Source: Macrostomum hystrix (lineage: Eukaryota; Platyhelminthes; Macrostomidae). From it: DNA of 64,000 nt. This document shows, piece by piece, positions 42,501 through 55,000 of this stretch. A model generated the notes under the pieces. It was given only the letters and a program-made list of their open reading frames with translations, was not told where the DNA came from and made no database searches. The number at the start of each line of letters is the position of its first letter. The stretch's first letter is position 1. Location of the stretch: positions 11,378,001 to 11,442,000 of the forward strand of contig CATNEN010000039.1 of assembly GCA_950097015.1 (NCBI GenBank), in the 5' to 3' direction. The translations under genes were made by a program, and so were the position numbers.

Positions 42501-45246
42501 TGAAGAAATGAATTGGATCACTGAGTAATCATTGAAGAAATGAATTGGATCACTGAGTAATCATTGAAGAAATGAATTGGATCACTGAGTAATCATTGAA
42601 GAAATGAATTGGATCACTGAGTAATCATTGAAGAAATGAATTGGATCACTGAGTAATCATTGAAGAAATGAATTGGATCACTGAGTAATCATTGAAGAAA
42701 TGAATTGGATCACTGAGTAATCATTGAAGAAATGAATTGGATCACTGAGTAATCATTGAAGAAATGAATTGGATCACTGAGTAATCATTGAAGAAATGAA
42801 TTGGATCACTGAGTAATCATTGAAGAAATGAATTGGATCACTGAGTAATCATTGAAGAAATGAATTGGATCACTGAGTAATCATTGAAGAAATGAATTGG
42901 ATCACTGAGTAATCATTGAAGAAATGAATTGGATCACTGAGTAATCATTGAAGAAAAGAGTTGGATCACTGAGTAATCATTGAAGAAAAGAATTGGATCA
43001 CTGAGTAATCATTGAAGAAATGAATTGGATCACTGAGTAATCATTGAAGAAAAGAGTTGGATCACTGAGTAATCATTGAAAAAATGAATTGGATCACTGA
43101 GTAATCATTGAAGAAAAGAGTTGGATCACTGAGTAATCATTGAAGAAATGAATTGGATCACTGAGTAATCATTGAAGAAAAGAGTTGGATCACTGAGTAA
43201 TCATTGAAGAAATGAATTGGATCACTGAGTAATCATTGAAGAAATGAATTGGATCACTGAGTAATCATTGAAGAAATGAATTGGATCACTGAGTAATCAT
43301 TGAAGAAATGAATTGGATCACTGAGTAATCATTGAAGAAATGAATTGGATCACTGAGTAATCATTGAAGAAATGAATTGGATCACTGAGTAATCATTGAA
43401 GAAATGAATTGGATCACTGAGTAATCATTGAAGAAATGAATTGGATCACTGAGTAATCATTGAAGAAATGAATTGGATCACTGAGTAATCATTGAAGAAA
43501 TGAATTGGATCACTGAGTAATCATTGAAGAAATGAATTGGATCACTGAGTAATCATTGAAGAAATGAATTGGATCACTGAGTAATCATTGAAGAAATGAA
43601 TTGGATCACTGAGTAATCATTGAAGAAATGAATTGGATCACTGAGTAATCATTGAAGAAATGAATTGGATCACTGAGTAATCATTGAAGAAATGAATTGG
43701 ATCACTGAGTAATCATTGAAGAAAAGAGTTGGATCACTGAGTAATCATTGAAGAAATGAATTGGATCACTGAGTAATCATTGAAGAAAAGAGTTGGATCA
43801 CTGAGGTACCGTAGGTACACAAGAGTCGGCCCACTCACATCCGATAGCGGGCAACCGGCTTGGCGAAACCAGGACACCTGGGTGGCCACACTGCAGGCGT
43901 GCTGAGGTATCAGCGACTTCAGCAGGTTGCGCATCACGCTAGATGGCAGCACGTCGGACTCCTGGCTGATGATTAAAGACGCAATAGTAGGCATTAGAAT
44001 ATTGAAAACTCAAGATTACTGTACAGCTCGTCTCTATTAAGCCAATACTCACACAGCGGGCAGGATGATTCTGAGCACAGCGATGTTGCTGATTTGGGCC
44101 AGCAGGCTGAAGGCTGAAGTGCTTTCTGGCTGGTCGCAGATTTCACTCAATGCCAGACAGCGCCAGTGGGGCAGCAGAACTTGCGCTACGCAGGTGGCGA
44201 GGTCAATGTGAGCATGAGCACGATTTGAATTGCGCAATGAGGATAAAAAAGAAAATAGACAAAGCATAGTAGAGGGATGTGAAAGATGAAAAGATGCAAA
44301 GAGTAGAAATGAGAAGATAGGAAAACGTGAAACGGATGTGGGTGAAGACAGGAAGACAAGAAGAGGGGAAAGACAGGAAGGGGGAGAAGAAAAAAAGGAA
44401 ACGGAAGACGGAAGAGGAAGAGGGAAAGACGGAAAAAATGAAAATTTTGAAGATTAAAAGACGGGAAAAGGGGAAGGGGGAGGACGGGAAGAGGGGAGAA
44501 AGAGGGGAAGATTAGAAGATGGGAAGAGGGAGTTGGGAAGAGTAAAATGGGAAGATGGGAACACGGGAAAGGGGGAAAGAACGGAAGAGGAAAAGGAGAA
44601 GACTTAAAGAGGAGAATATTATAAGACGGGAAAAGTAAAGAGGGCCGGAAGACGGGAATATGGATAGAGGGGAAAGACGGGAAGAGGGGAAAATTTAAGT
44701 AGGGGTAGTTGGGTAGGGACCTTAATCAGAGAAGACATGATGCTGTACTGCTGGTGCTCATGGCCTCAGTAATATTTCCAGTCCCCTGGCTCACCACAGC
44801 AATCGGCTGGGTTAGCCTTTAGGTCCAGGTGTTGGAGCACAAATCTGAGCAGATCGGCAGCTGTCACATTGCCTGGCACAATGGCGAATCGGAATGTGCT
44901 GTCCTTCCCATCGCAGGCGGCGCCGCCAGCAGCTTCGTCGGCATCGTTGGAATCCGATGGCCGGTGCTCAATGAGACAGCGCAGAGCCATGCTCACAGAC
45001 TCTGCGGATTTACGAGTATAAATAGATTTTAAACAGGAAATGAGTGATAAACGCAGGCGTGCATATTTAATCAACGATACTACTACTGGTAAGTAAAGTT
45101 ATTGGGCTTTTTGTATTATGTTATAATTACTATGCGATTCTATTCTAATTCTATTCGATTCTAATGTCGTGGGGCTTCGTGTAAAAGAGATGCAACTATC
45201 CGGATAATCAGAAGATTCTGAAATTCTTACCTGGCAAGACTTCCAT
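36584..45246 (-). CDS. SATB/dve-type homeobox transcription factor (ULD, CUTL, homeodomain)
   Basis: Nuclear transcription factor of the CMP homeobox class (vertebrate SATB, insect dve). Exons (minus): 45231-45246, 44795-45001, 44053-44185, 43835-43965, 37415-38068, 36584-37074, in phase, 543 residues. ATG at 45246 follows an in-frame stop. The ULD/CMP domain (residues about 8-115) has ALRCLIEH, TFRFAIVPGNVTAADLLRFV and PHWRCLAL; SATB1 has LPVFCVVEH and GKWNPVPL. CUTL (about 125-195) has PSSVMRNLLKSL, GCPLSDVM (SATB1 CPLSQSM) and DWHSRVCLQYL. Acidic and polyQ linker. Homeodomain (about 382-452) KRRRTRIFIDPATEIPQLEV to VQLWFKNHRAKVKR, longer than 60 residues as in dve. The donor at 43835 (A|GTGGGC) is weak but is the only one closing the phase. 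Intron 4 is a 5.7 kb minisatellite. Confidence 0.9.
37145..37245 (+). mobile_element. SINE tail fragment
   Basis: GTGTGCTCAGGAGTCAGCGG through GCTGGCTGCGGGTCTATTGT matches the SINE tail, in the last intron of the homeobox gene. Confidence 0.7.
38080..43804. repeat. 32 bp minisatellite, about 179 copies
   Basis: Largest array in the window; core 'GGATCACTGAGTAATCATTG' followed by AAGAAAAGAGTT, AAGAAATGAATT or AAGAAATGACTT. It fills the intron dividing the CUTL domain, starting 12 bp from the acceptor of the 37415-38068 exon and ending about 30 bp from the donor at 43834. On the sense strand each unit gives CTCTTTTCTTCAATGATTAC then TCAG, acceptor-like. Confidence 0.98.
44280..44710. repeat. 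Purine-rich low-complexity tract
   Basis: GGGAAGA/GGAAGAC-rich run on the plus strand inside an intron of the homeobox gene; on the sense strand it is a long polypyrimidine tract. Confidence 0.85.
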
Positions 45247-47158
45247 CGCTTTTCTTCAGTGTTGGGATTTAAAGCGCGTTGTTGTTTAAACTTTGATAAG
45301 AACACAGATCAATAGAACTCAAATAGGCTTAAGTTATAACAAGCTTTTTGATAGGGTAAGGATGCAACTATTAGTATTGGGTCTTCGCGGAGCGATAATC
45401 GAAAATGATTTTAAAGTGCTGGAGGAGAGCTCGCTACGCATGCGCAGATGCGGACTTTAACTTCGGCGCGCAATAGGATAGCAATTAGCCGGCTTATTAT
45501 AATTCGCAATCGAAATTCAACAAAAACAAGCCTTTTCTATTTACCTATTTACTGTTTGTATCTTATCTGGCGCTGGTTGTAGTTAATATATAATGCACAG
45601 GCCGGACGGCATAATTGGGCACGAGTCGCTTAAGGTAAGTCCCTTCCTTGGGCTGCGTGTTAAGCAAGTTTTAGCGCGCCAGATTAGGTGAGTCTTCTTA
45701 ACTCTTTTGGGGAGGGGCGGTGAGAGAGCTGGCGTTCGCAGAGAAAGCCTTCTCCATGAGGAGGTGGGGGTATAGAAAAAAACGAAAAGCCGCAGCAGTG
45801 AGGGCTTAGCGCAAGGCTAGTCTTAATTTCAGACGGGCCGGGTATGAGTTGGGGTGGCCGGCCTCGCGCGCGAACGAAAGCCAAGCGATTATTGTAATAT
45901 TGATTAAGCGAGTCCGCCAGCACCCCACTCACGCGGGGACGCGCGTGGGAGACTGGGGTGGCGGGTTTATAAGCGGTGGCTGGCTGGCTAAACTGGGGAG
46001 GGCCCAAACAAGCCTAACCCACCCACCCCTCGGCTTTGTACACTGCAGACAAAAATGTGTTTTCTCTGGACAGCGGGGTTTGAGGGAGAGGGGTTTGGGG
46101 TGGCTGGCCGGTTAAGCTTAACCGAAGCGCGATGATTCCACTGGGGCGTGGCGCAGGGTCTTGGCCGCGCGCCGAGAACAATTTAGGCCAGGCCAGGCCA
46201 AGAATTTTTCTTACTCATTTAATCACACTGTTCTAGCTGAGTCGCAGAGATTTCAGACGCGCCATTGCCCGCCTCCTAAGCGGGCGAAAAGAAAAGCCGT
46301 GGGCAACATGAGCAAGGGCAGTACAGGAAGACTTATTAAAGCATTGCTGTTTGGATATCAGGCTTGTGGCCCTGTGCGCTGCTTATTGCTTGGTGCGGCT
46401 AGGGCCTGGTATGTGCGAAGTCTATTAAACAAAAATAGAACGGATTTGCAATTGCAAGCAATACTCACCTGAAACCTGCTCAATCACCAACGCCAGCTTG
46501 GCTATTTAAACTGTGATTTTGGACTCTGGTGTCACTGTCGCAGCAACTGCCACCCGCACAGCTAGGCTGAGCCGCAGATTATTAGATATTTCAGTTTGAA
46601 AAATTATTGATCCTAGCATGAAATCTCCAACCAATGCCTAGCCCAACAAATGTCTTCCCAAATCCCCATCTGTGCATTCGTTCTCTTTCTTCCTTGGTTC
46701 GAGATCGCGAAGCACTCAACGGCTCGTTTTATCCGCGCGTGAAGGCTTGCAGTCCCACGCCCGCAGCTGGGGATAATCCAATCCAGCCAAAATGCGCTCC
46801 CAGTCTGAGCAGTCTCCCGTTCCGCAGTCCTTGTCTGTATTTCAAAAATCCTATTGATTGTCTGAGTCAACTGCTCAGGGACGCCATTTGAATTTCGTAC
46901 CTGACTACCTGGCAGGCCTGTAGGAGAGTGTATGCCGCACAGTGCTTGTGTTGCCAACAGAACTGTTAAAGATGCATAATTCCTTCCTTCCCACTTCACA
47001 CAGAGAGCAAACGCTTTTTTAATCCTAGAGCGGGATTAATAGCTAACAACAATGGGAGCTAAAATTCAGACAGCAACGGATATTTGAAAGCGTTTTTTAT
47101 AACAAAGAGCAAAGCAGTGACTGCATCTTTGCCATTTACTGCTTTTATCTGGTACGGA
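45247..47158. other. GC-rich upstream region of the homeobox gene, no gene called
   Basis: About 1.9 kb upstream of the dve/SATB-type start codon; 45590-46450 is distinctly GC-rich with GGGTGGCTGG motifs and may be promoter or 5' UTR. Short frames exist (54 codons from ATG 46308; 128 codons minus at 46613-46999) but none is recognisable. Confidence 0.5.
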
Positions 47159-47159
47159 C

Positions 47160-48020
47160 TAACAGCTGTCAGCTGGGGTGCAAGATGGACTGTCAGCTGG
47201 GGTGCAAGATGGGCTGTCAGCTGGGCTGCAAGATGGACTGTCAGCTGGGGTGCAAGATGGACTGTCAGCTGGGGAGCAAGATGGGCTGTCAGCTGGGCTG
47301 CAAGATGGACTGTCAGCTGGGGTGCAAGATGGGCTGTCAGCTGGGGTGCAAGATGGACTGTCAGCTGGGGTGCAAGATGGACTGTCAGCTGTGCTGCAAG
47401 ATGGACTGTCAGCTGGGGTGCAAGATGGGCTGTCAGCTGGGGTGCAAGATGGACTGTCAGCTGGGCTGCAAGATGGACTGTCAGCTGGGGTGCAAGATGG
47501 ACTGTCAGCTGGGGAGCAAGATGGGCTGTCAGCTGGGCTGCAAGATGGACTGTCAGCTGGGGTGCAAGATGGACTGTCAGCTGGGGAGCAAGATGGGCTG
47601 TCAGCTGGGCTGCAAGATGGGCTGTCAGCTGGGCTGCAAGATGGACTGTCAGCTGGGGTGCAAGATGGACTGTCAGCTGGGGAGCAAGATGGGCTGTCAG
47701 CTGGGCTGCAAGATGGACTGTCAGCTGGGGTGCAAGATGGGCTGTCAGCTGGGGTGCAAGATGGACTGTCAGCTGGGGTGCAAGATGGGCTGTCAGCTGT
47801 GCTGCAAGATGGACTGTCAGCTGGGGTGCAAGATGGGCTGTCAGCGGGGTGCAAGATGGGCTGTCAGCTGGGGTGCAAGATGGACTGTCAGCTGGGGTGC
47901 AAGATGGGCTGTCAGCTGGGGTGCAAGATGGACTGTCAGCTGGGGTGCAAGATGGACTGTCAGCTGGGGAGCAAGATGGGCTGTCAGCTGGGGTGCAAGA
48001 TGGACTGTCAGCTGGGGTGC
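47160..48020. repeat. 24 bp minisatellite, about 36 copies
   Basis: Unit core 'TCAGCTGGGGTGCAAGATGG' with GGCTG/GACTG and GGTGC/GAGC/GCTGC variants. It is a multiple of three with open frames on both strands; these repetitive translations are not supported as genes. Confidence 0.97.
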
Positions 48021-48494
48021 AATGTAAGTTACAAAGAATCTAGAATGAAAAGTTATGAAGTCAGTAAAAATAATTTTCTATAAATTAGTACAATCGTAGT
48101 TACACAACCATTAGCCAAGGTAAAAACCATTTAAATTTCATTAGAAAGTAAATTGACATAAAAACAATCAGCATTTGAGCACATTTGCAGAATTGAGCAA
48201 CAAGATAGACAGCTGTCAGTTATAAATAAATGCACAAAATTAAACTGTTAAAAATAAAAAATCGACTTAAAAGGAAATAGTAGAATTACAAACAATAGTA
48301 ATACATGAAATAGGTTTTAAAAAATTATTAGAGACCAGAGGCCAGGTATTAGACACCGCTTTGGTTATTGTCCACCCCTGGGGAAAGGTGTTTAAAATAC
48401 CCACACTGCCTACTTCAGAGATTTTCGTGAAATTTCACAATCTGTATCAACATTTTCCGCCCCTTACGATTAGCAAACTTCCAAGTCAGTCGAT
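48021..48494. other. AT-rich intergenic region
   Basis: No gene seen between the 24 bp array and the dispersed repeat copy at 48495. Confidence 0.6.
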
Positions 48495-48775
48495 GCGAGT
48501 CAGCATCGTCGTGATATTCAGCTATCCTTGTCGAAGGACAACTGGTGACAAGGACAACTAACATTGCTCTGTACCGACGAGAATCGTTGAAAATCTCGAT
48601 GCCGATGTTTTGTGATTGCGCAAGTTTTTCAGTCGGATAGAGGCAGAAAATTTTACTCCACGTTCTGCATTTTCATGCCGCTTGGTTGAATATTTTGCGA
48701 GAAACAGGAAAAAATGTGGGTATTTGAAATACTCCCGTGATCTTTCTACTGTTAAATGGAAAGTAAAAAAGTTGA
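48495..48775. repeat. Diverged dispersed repeat, copy 2
   Basis: Counterpart of 9480-9905: CGTCGTGATATTCAGCTATC, ACATTGCTCTGTACCGACGA, GTCGGATAGAGG, GGTTGAATATTTTGCGAGAA and GATCTTTCTACTG in the same order. Ends about 20 bp before the DNA2 stop. Confidence 0.7.
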
Positions 48776-48793
48776 AAAATTTTACAGTACCAG

Positions 48794-51700
48794 TCAGCTG
48801 ACAGCAGCAGCAGCAGCAGCATCTGCCTTGGTCAGAGTCTCGAACTCCGCCCTGTCCAGGCGCACGAGGCACTCCGAGGGCAGCAGGTCTAACAGGGCGG
48901 CAACTGTTGGCAGGCAGGCCAATCCGGCTGCGTTGCCAATGACAACCAGTTTGCGCTTGGCGCGAGTCACGGCCACATTGAATCGGCGCGGATCGCTCAG
49001 GATGGAGCCGGAGGAGGCGGCGGCAGCAGACGATGCGTCTGTTTTGGCCATAGACAACAGGATGAGGCTCTTGTCGCGGCCCTGGAACTGGTCGATTGTG
49101 CTGGCTTCAACGCCGCTCAGGCTGCCGGCGTTATTGTCGACGGTTAGGTGACGCCGCAGGAGGGCGACCTGCTCGCGATAGGGTGACATCAAGCCGACGT
49201 CGGCAGGCGCTACGGCTGCCGGACAGAGCAGCCGAAGCAGAGCGACAGTCACAGCGGCCTCCAGTGGATTGGCCAGACTGGGCAACGAATGCGAGCTGCG
49301 ATGGTCGTGGCTTTCCGGCTTACCGATTGTGCCCTGCGAGTGGATGGTTTGACCATAGACAGTTATGTGGAGAATTTAAGAATTGGGTTCAGGGAGGAGT
49401 TTGGTCATAGACAGTTCTCGAGAAGAACTCTGGTTCTGAGTTTAGTTTAGGGGGAGAGAACTCAAGCTTAAGGGGAGTCAGGCCATAGACAGTCCTGAGG
49501 TGAGAACTCTAGCTATGAGTTCAATGGGGAGTTTAGTTAAAGACTATTCTGTGTTAAGAAATGTAGTGATAATTTTTTATTGGAGTTCCCGCTTAACTCT
49601 AGACGGTAAAAAAGACTAACAAGGCGCTCAGTGCTGACAAAGACTAGCGAGTGTTCGAGCAGGCCAGACCAGACCGGGGCGAGGCTGGCAAGCGAGTTGC
49701 GCAGCTGAGTATTCGCAGGCTCAACTGCAGGCAAAGTGGCGTCGGCCACAGATGCGTGGGCGGTAAGCTGGCCATCGTAGAGCAGCCTATTGGGCAGTTT
49801 GAGCAGGCAGGAGTTCATGCGGTACTGCTCGGTGAGGGCGAAGGTGACCCTGGCTGTGGCGGCCTCCCTGAGCAGAAGGCGGCTGAGCAGGCTGCGGCCG
49901 AGGCCCAGAGTGGCGGCACGGCGACTGAGCACCATGGGCGGCAGCTGGTGCGGATCGCCAACAAGCAGGAAGCGGCCTCCGCTGCCGGAGAGGCGCAGCA
50001 GGGGGCCGAGGCAGGCGGGCAGCGGCGCCTGGGATATTTTAGGCAATTTTATATAATTTATTTGCAGGAGGTCTGCTGCAACTGGCGCATCATCTGGTGA
50101 CACTAGACCCGCAGCCAGCGAGGAGGCAATTCTGCCCATTCAGGTGAATCCTGAGCACACACTCAGGATGTTCAACTGAGCACATTGCCTTGGAGGTTCA
50201 ATGCACAGCCTCCAATGTACATTGAGAGTGTACACTGACAAACGATGAGAAAGTCAGGGCAGATGTACACACCTGTGTGAGTGTGTGCATAAGAGTCAGC
50301 GAAATGGGTAGAATTGCCTCCTCGCTGGCTGCGGGTGTAGTGTCACCAAATGATGCGCCCGTTCCAGCAGACCTACTCCAATTACGAGTATTATTATTTT
50401 ATTACATCCCCCTCATATATTATCCCATTCTTCCTAATGCACTACCCTTCTTACATGACACAGATTAAGTGTTTGGCCTCACCACGGACTCGAGCTCAAG
50501 GACCTTCATCCTTTGGCAAACGAATTTAGGGAAAAAAGGGATTAAATTCAGCGGTCATGACTAACCTGTCCAGCCTCGTCAATCAGTGCGAAATCGAATT
50601 CGCACCTGGCCAGGCAGGGGTCCAAAGCCCCCAGACAGGTGCAGCCAACAACGGGGCGAGAGGTCACGAGAGCTCGGACTGCAGCGCCAGTGGCTGCAGA
50701 TGAGCCGGCGCGCTGAAGGGACTGCAGCTCCGCCTGGAGACTGCGCGAGCGAATGCGCGGGTGGACGCGAGCTTCTTGACCGATGCGAAGCAGGCCAACC
50801 TGGAGTGAATGGGAGAGAAACTGGAAAATGAGAATGGGAAGAAGGTTCATGATAATGGGACGATGGGGAAGAAAAATGGGAAGAAGGGGCATGAGAATGG
50901 AAAGAAGGAGCATAAGAATGGGAAGAAGGAGCATGGGAATAGGGAGAAGGGGCATGAGAATGGGGAGAAGGGGCTTGAGAATGGGGAGAAGGGGAAGAAA
51001 AATGGGATATAGTGGTAGGGGAAGAACGGAAGTGGGAAGAAGGGGAGGGGATATGGGAGGAAAGAAGTGCAAAAAGATGAAGCAGAAGAAAAACTTGGGC
51101 AAATAGCTAAAAACTGTAGCGGTCAGAAAACTCGGTCAGAGCTTCAAGAAAGGCAGTCGTTTCCGACCTGGGGAAAAGTATCCGCAATCTTGACCAGTAT
51201 GTTATCAACAGCGCTGTGCGTGTAAGCCGACACGAGAACCCTGGCGCCTAGGTGAACCAGCGCAGCCACCAGGGCGGCTAGGAATGTAGTCTTGCCTGCA
51301 GTGAAAATCATATTCTACTTATAGTAGCACGATAGCATTTTTTAACGAATTAGACAACGCAGTGACAACTAACCAGTGCCGGGGTAGCCTTTCAGCAGTA
51401 CAAAATCTTTGGCAGCCAGAGTGGCTAGCAAGCATTTGCGCTGCTCTTTATTTAGTGGACTCGCAAAGTGGCGCACTGAAATGTAATCGATTTGATGCGC
51501 AATTATGACTACTGATACGGCTAGCTGCGTCAGTAGTGTAATGCGAACCTTTCACAACTGTCGCGTGATCGAAGCTGGTCACTTCCGGAGGCCGCTTGTC
51601 GATAAGCAGTTCCCGAAGCTGGGTGCTGAAACCACATTGAAAAAATGCGCTAGAGAACATTAATCAAGACTAAATAAATTAAAGGAAAAGTCTGGCACTC

Positions 51701-51944
51701 ACCTGATAGGCGTGTCCTCCATTAGCATCACCAGGTAGGACAGGCAGATGCCGATCGATTTCTGCGAATTGCTTTTGCGCAGTCGGTACTGCAGGTCCGT
51801 CTTCTTCAGCGGCCTGAGGACGGCGTATTAGCAGAGTGATTGATTTAAATACTGAAACAAAGACAGACAGACAGACAGACAGCTAGACAGCTAGACAGAC
51901 AGATAGACAGACAGTCAGACAGACAGACAGACAGACAGACAGTC

Positions 51945-52007
<63 letters not shown>

Positions 52008-55000
52008 TAGACAGACATACAGATACACAGACAGACAAACAGACAGACAGGCAGACAGTCAGACAGGCAGACAGACAGCTAGACAGACAGGCAGACAGAG
52101 TGGAGCGAAGGGGCGGCAGCGAGGCAGACCTGTCGCACAGCAGGGTGACGCGGTCTTCGGCGATCTCCCTGACGAGGCCGGCGCAGAGTCCAACCAGAGA
52201 GGCGTCGGCCGAGTCCACCACGGCAAAGTCGCCCTCGGAGGCCAGGTCTGTGAGCTGGGAGGAGTCAGTCCTGGAGGCGGGTGGGAACACAAATTTAGTA
52301 TTTTTTATTTTACAGCGACAAATACGAGCGTAGGTTGGACATCAGCAAGACATAGTTAATATATATATACACGTATAACAAGTACTTTCCCTTACTGCCG
52401 CTATAAGTAGAGTAGGTAGGACATGTTAATATTCATTTGTGCGCACCCCTTCTAGCCACTAGTTCTAGCCACTAGGCTGCAAGCACTGTTAAAATGAGAT
52501 CCAATTTACATTAGCTATAAATTAGCAATCCATAAAATTTAAAACGCGGTGCCTCACCCGGCGAGGCGAAAGCAAACCAAGGTCTTCTGTTCGCAGCGTT
52601 TTCCAGCCGGCCGCTGCTCTGCAAATGTTAGAATGGCCGCAGGCGCAGCTTCAGCCGTCGTTTTCGAGGTACTGTCAGCCTCGCCAGCCTGTCGCTCCAT
52701 CAGCAGCAGGCGGCTCCAGTGGCCAAAGAAGGCCGCGTGTCGCTCGGTCAAATGGCGCATCGACTTCTCAGCCGAGGGCCGGCCGCTGAAGCTGCTGGCG
52801 GAACCAGTCTCGCCTAGTTCAAGGAAGCCAGTTTTAGACTTATGAAATCCTTATCATGTTCATTGTGGTAGGGTTCCTTATGATCCCAATTTTGTTAATC
52901 TTGAATCCAGCTTTAATAGAGAATAGTCCATGGACTGGGAAGGCAACCGCGCCAACTCAAGCCAAACTGATGGTGGCGTCTATTTTACATGCACCTCTTC
53001 GGGCTGAGAATCGAACTCCCGACCTCTTCGTCAGAAGTCCGAAGTTCCCGATCCAATTAATAGTAAAGGTGTTATTATACACATCAGAGTCCTGCTAATT
53101 GTGACCCACCCTTCGCCAGCCTGTGCAGCAGCGAGCAGCTCAACAGCTGCGGGCAGCCGGCGCACCATCGGTCCCGTCCAGTCAGCGGCTCCGGTAGAGG
53201 AGCCAGTCGCACTTCGCCGCCGTCGATTTCGTCGTCGGCGACAACGGATGGCCGAGCCAGCCAGCCGGCTAGTTCGTTGCGCAACTGCAGGAGGCCGCAG
53301 CGCCTCGACCGGTCGGGCCGAAACAGGCGCTGTTGCGGCCCTTCCCGCAGGTAGAGCAGGAGGGCGCCGCCAGCGATTGGGGAATTCTCTGCTTTGTCAG
53401 CAGCAGCTGGCTCGGCGCTGTCCAGCATCATAGAGTAGAGCAGAGCCTGCAGGGGTACGGATAGTAACAAAATTTGCTAAGGATCGGCCCTGACCTGTAT
53501 CTTTGACTTACTGGTATCTTTAGTCGATGGTACTGATAGGTTTCACCTGTCCTCACCTGTCCCACATGCTCGTGACTGAAGCTGGCCCTTCCAGTCTTGA
53601 GCTCTACAGGCAGCCGGATGTCTCCTCCGGCTTGGTCGGCGATCGTCAGGCTGACGTCGACTTTGCCTTTGAGGCCAAAGCGCCGGCTGCCGACGCTCTC
53701 CTCGATGTCGGCGACTCCGGTGACGCGCAACGGCGCGCCGTCAACTCTGTTGTCGGCATCGCGACCGTGATGCCGGCGCAGCCAGGTGACAATGTGCCCG
53801 GTGAACTGCTCAACTTCTGTCAGCAGATTCGACTCGGACATGTCCAGGGCTGCCAGTTGCTGGGCTAACTGACCGGAGTTAACCAGCTCGGCTGCAGCCG
53901 CCGAGGCTACCGACTCCGTCACGGTTTGAGTCTGATGACGGACCAGCAACTGCTCAAAGAAGTAAAAAAATGCAGATGAGGATCTCAAAAGAAGGGATCT
54001 TGTGCTCTTGTCTTCTCGAAAGCTGCCACTCTCTCCTTCCCAACAATGTCCCATTCTTCCTCTAAAAAATCATTTTCTTTACCCTCAAAAGTCTTAATTA
54101 TCCCATGAAGTCTTCCTTCAATCCCATAAAAATTGTCCGTGTTCCCGCATAGTCCGTGATTTCCAGTTTAATCATTATCGAGAGAGTGATTAAGCTCGAG
54201 AATATTCTTACATCCTGAAACAACTGGTGCACAACGCTACCCAGTAGCATAGCTTTGTTCTCGCCGTCCAATGAAGTGTACATGGAGTCCAAGACCGAGC
54301 TGCGGGCGGATGGCAGTGACAGATTCAACTCAAAAATACGCGAAGGGAAAAACAAAAATGAGTCTCAGAGGCAGACCGTCTTATGCAGCCGAGTGAGGCC
54401 ACAACAGCTGTGGCGCTCAGCAACATGTCTGGCAGCAGGACAAAGTAGTTCAGCTGATCGGTCACGGACAGCTCGGGATGATCCGGTTGCCAAGGTGCCT
54501 CTGGGCTGAGTACAATCTGCACGGCGTCGCCAGAGCAAACTCGACTCTCAGACCTTGGACAAAAAGACAGGGGTAGACAGCGGAAGTGAAGGGGCAGAAA
54601 TTTGGAAGAGAGAGCGGAAGTAATGTCAGCGAAATTAAGGGAGAGAGCGGAAGTGAAGGAGTGGAAATTTGGGTAGGGAGCGGACGAAAAAGGGCGGAAA
54701 TTTGGGAAGAGAGCGGAAGTGAAGGGGCGGAAATTTAGGGAGAGAGCGGAAGTAAGAGGGCGGAAAATGGGGTAGAGAGCGGAAGTGGAGTGGCGAAAAT
54801 TTAGAGAGAGAGTGGAAATGAAGGGGCAGTAATTAGTAGGGAAGCGAAAATGAAGGGGCGGAGATTTTGGAGAGAGTGGTTAGGGTAGCGAAGGATTGCA
54901 AATTCGGGAATAGAGCGGAAGTGAAGAAATGAAGATACTTAAACAGAACGGAAAAGCGAAACTACAGTTATGAACTGTACTCACCATGAGTCGCACAGAC

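Noticed and set aside
46161-46999. Frames of 103 codons (+) and 128 codons (-) upstream of the homeobox gene
   Set aside because: No recognisable domains, no splice or start support, and composition follows local GC content.
47084-48083. Four overlapping 230-320 codon frames rich in SAGVQDGL or CQLGCKMD repeats
   Set aside because: Array of a 24 bp unit open on both strands; no signal peptide, domain or unique flanking coding sequence.
52985-53055. Possible tRNA gene (reverse strand B-box-like GGGAGTTCGATTCTC)
   Set aside because: No matching A box, acceptor stem or anticodon arm could be folded; probably a decayed tRNA-derived repeat.
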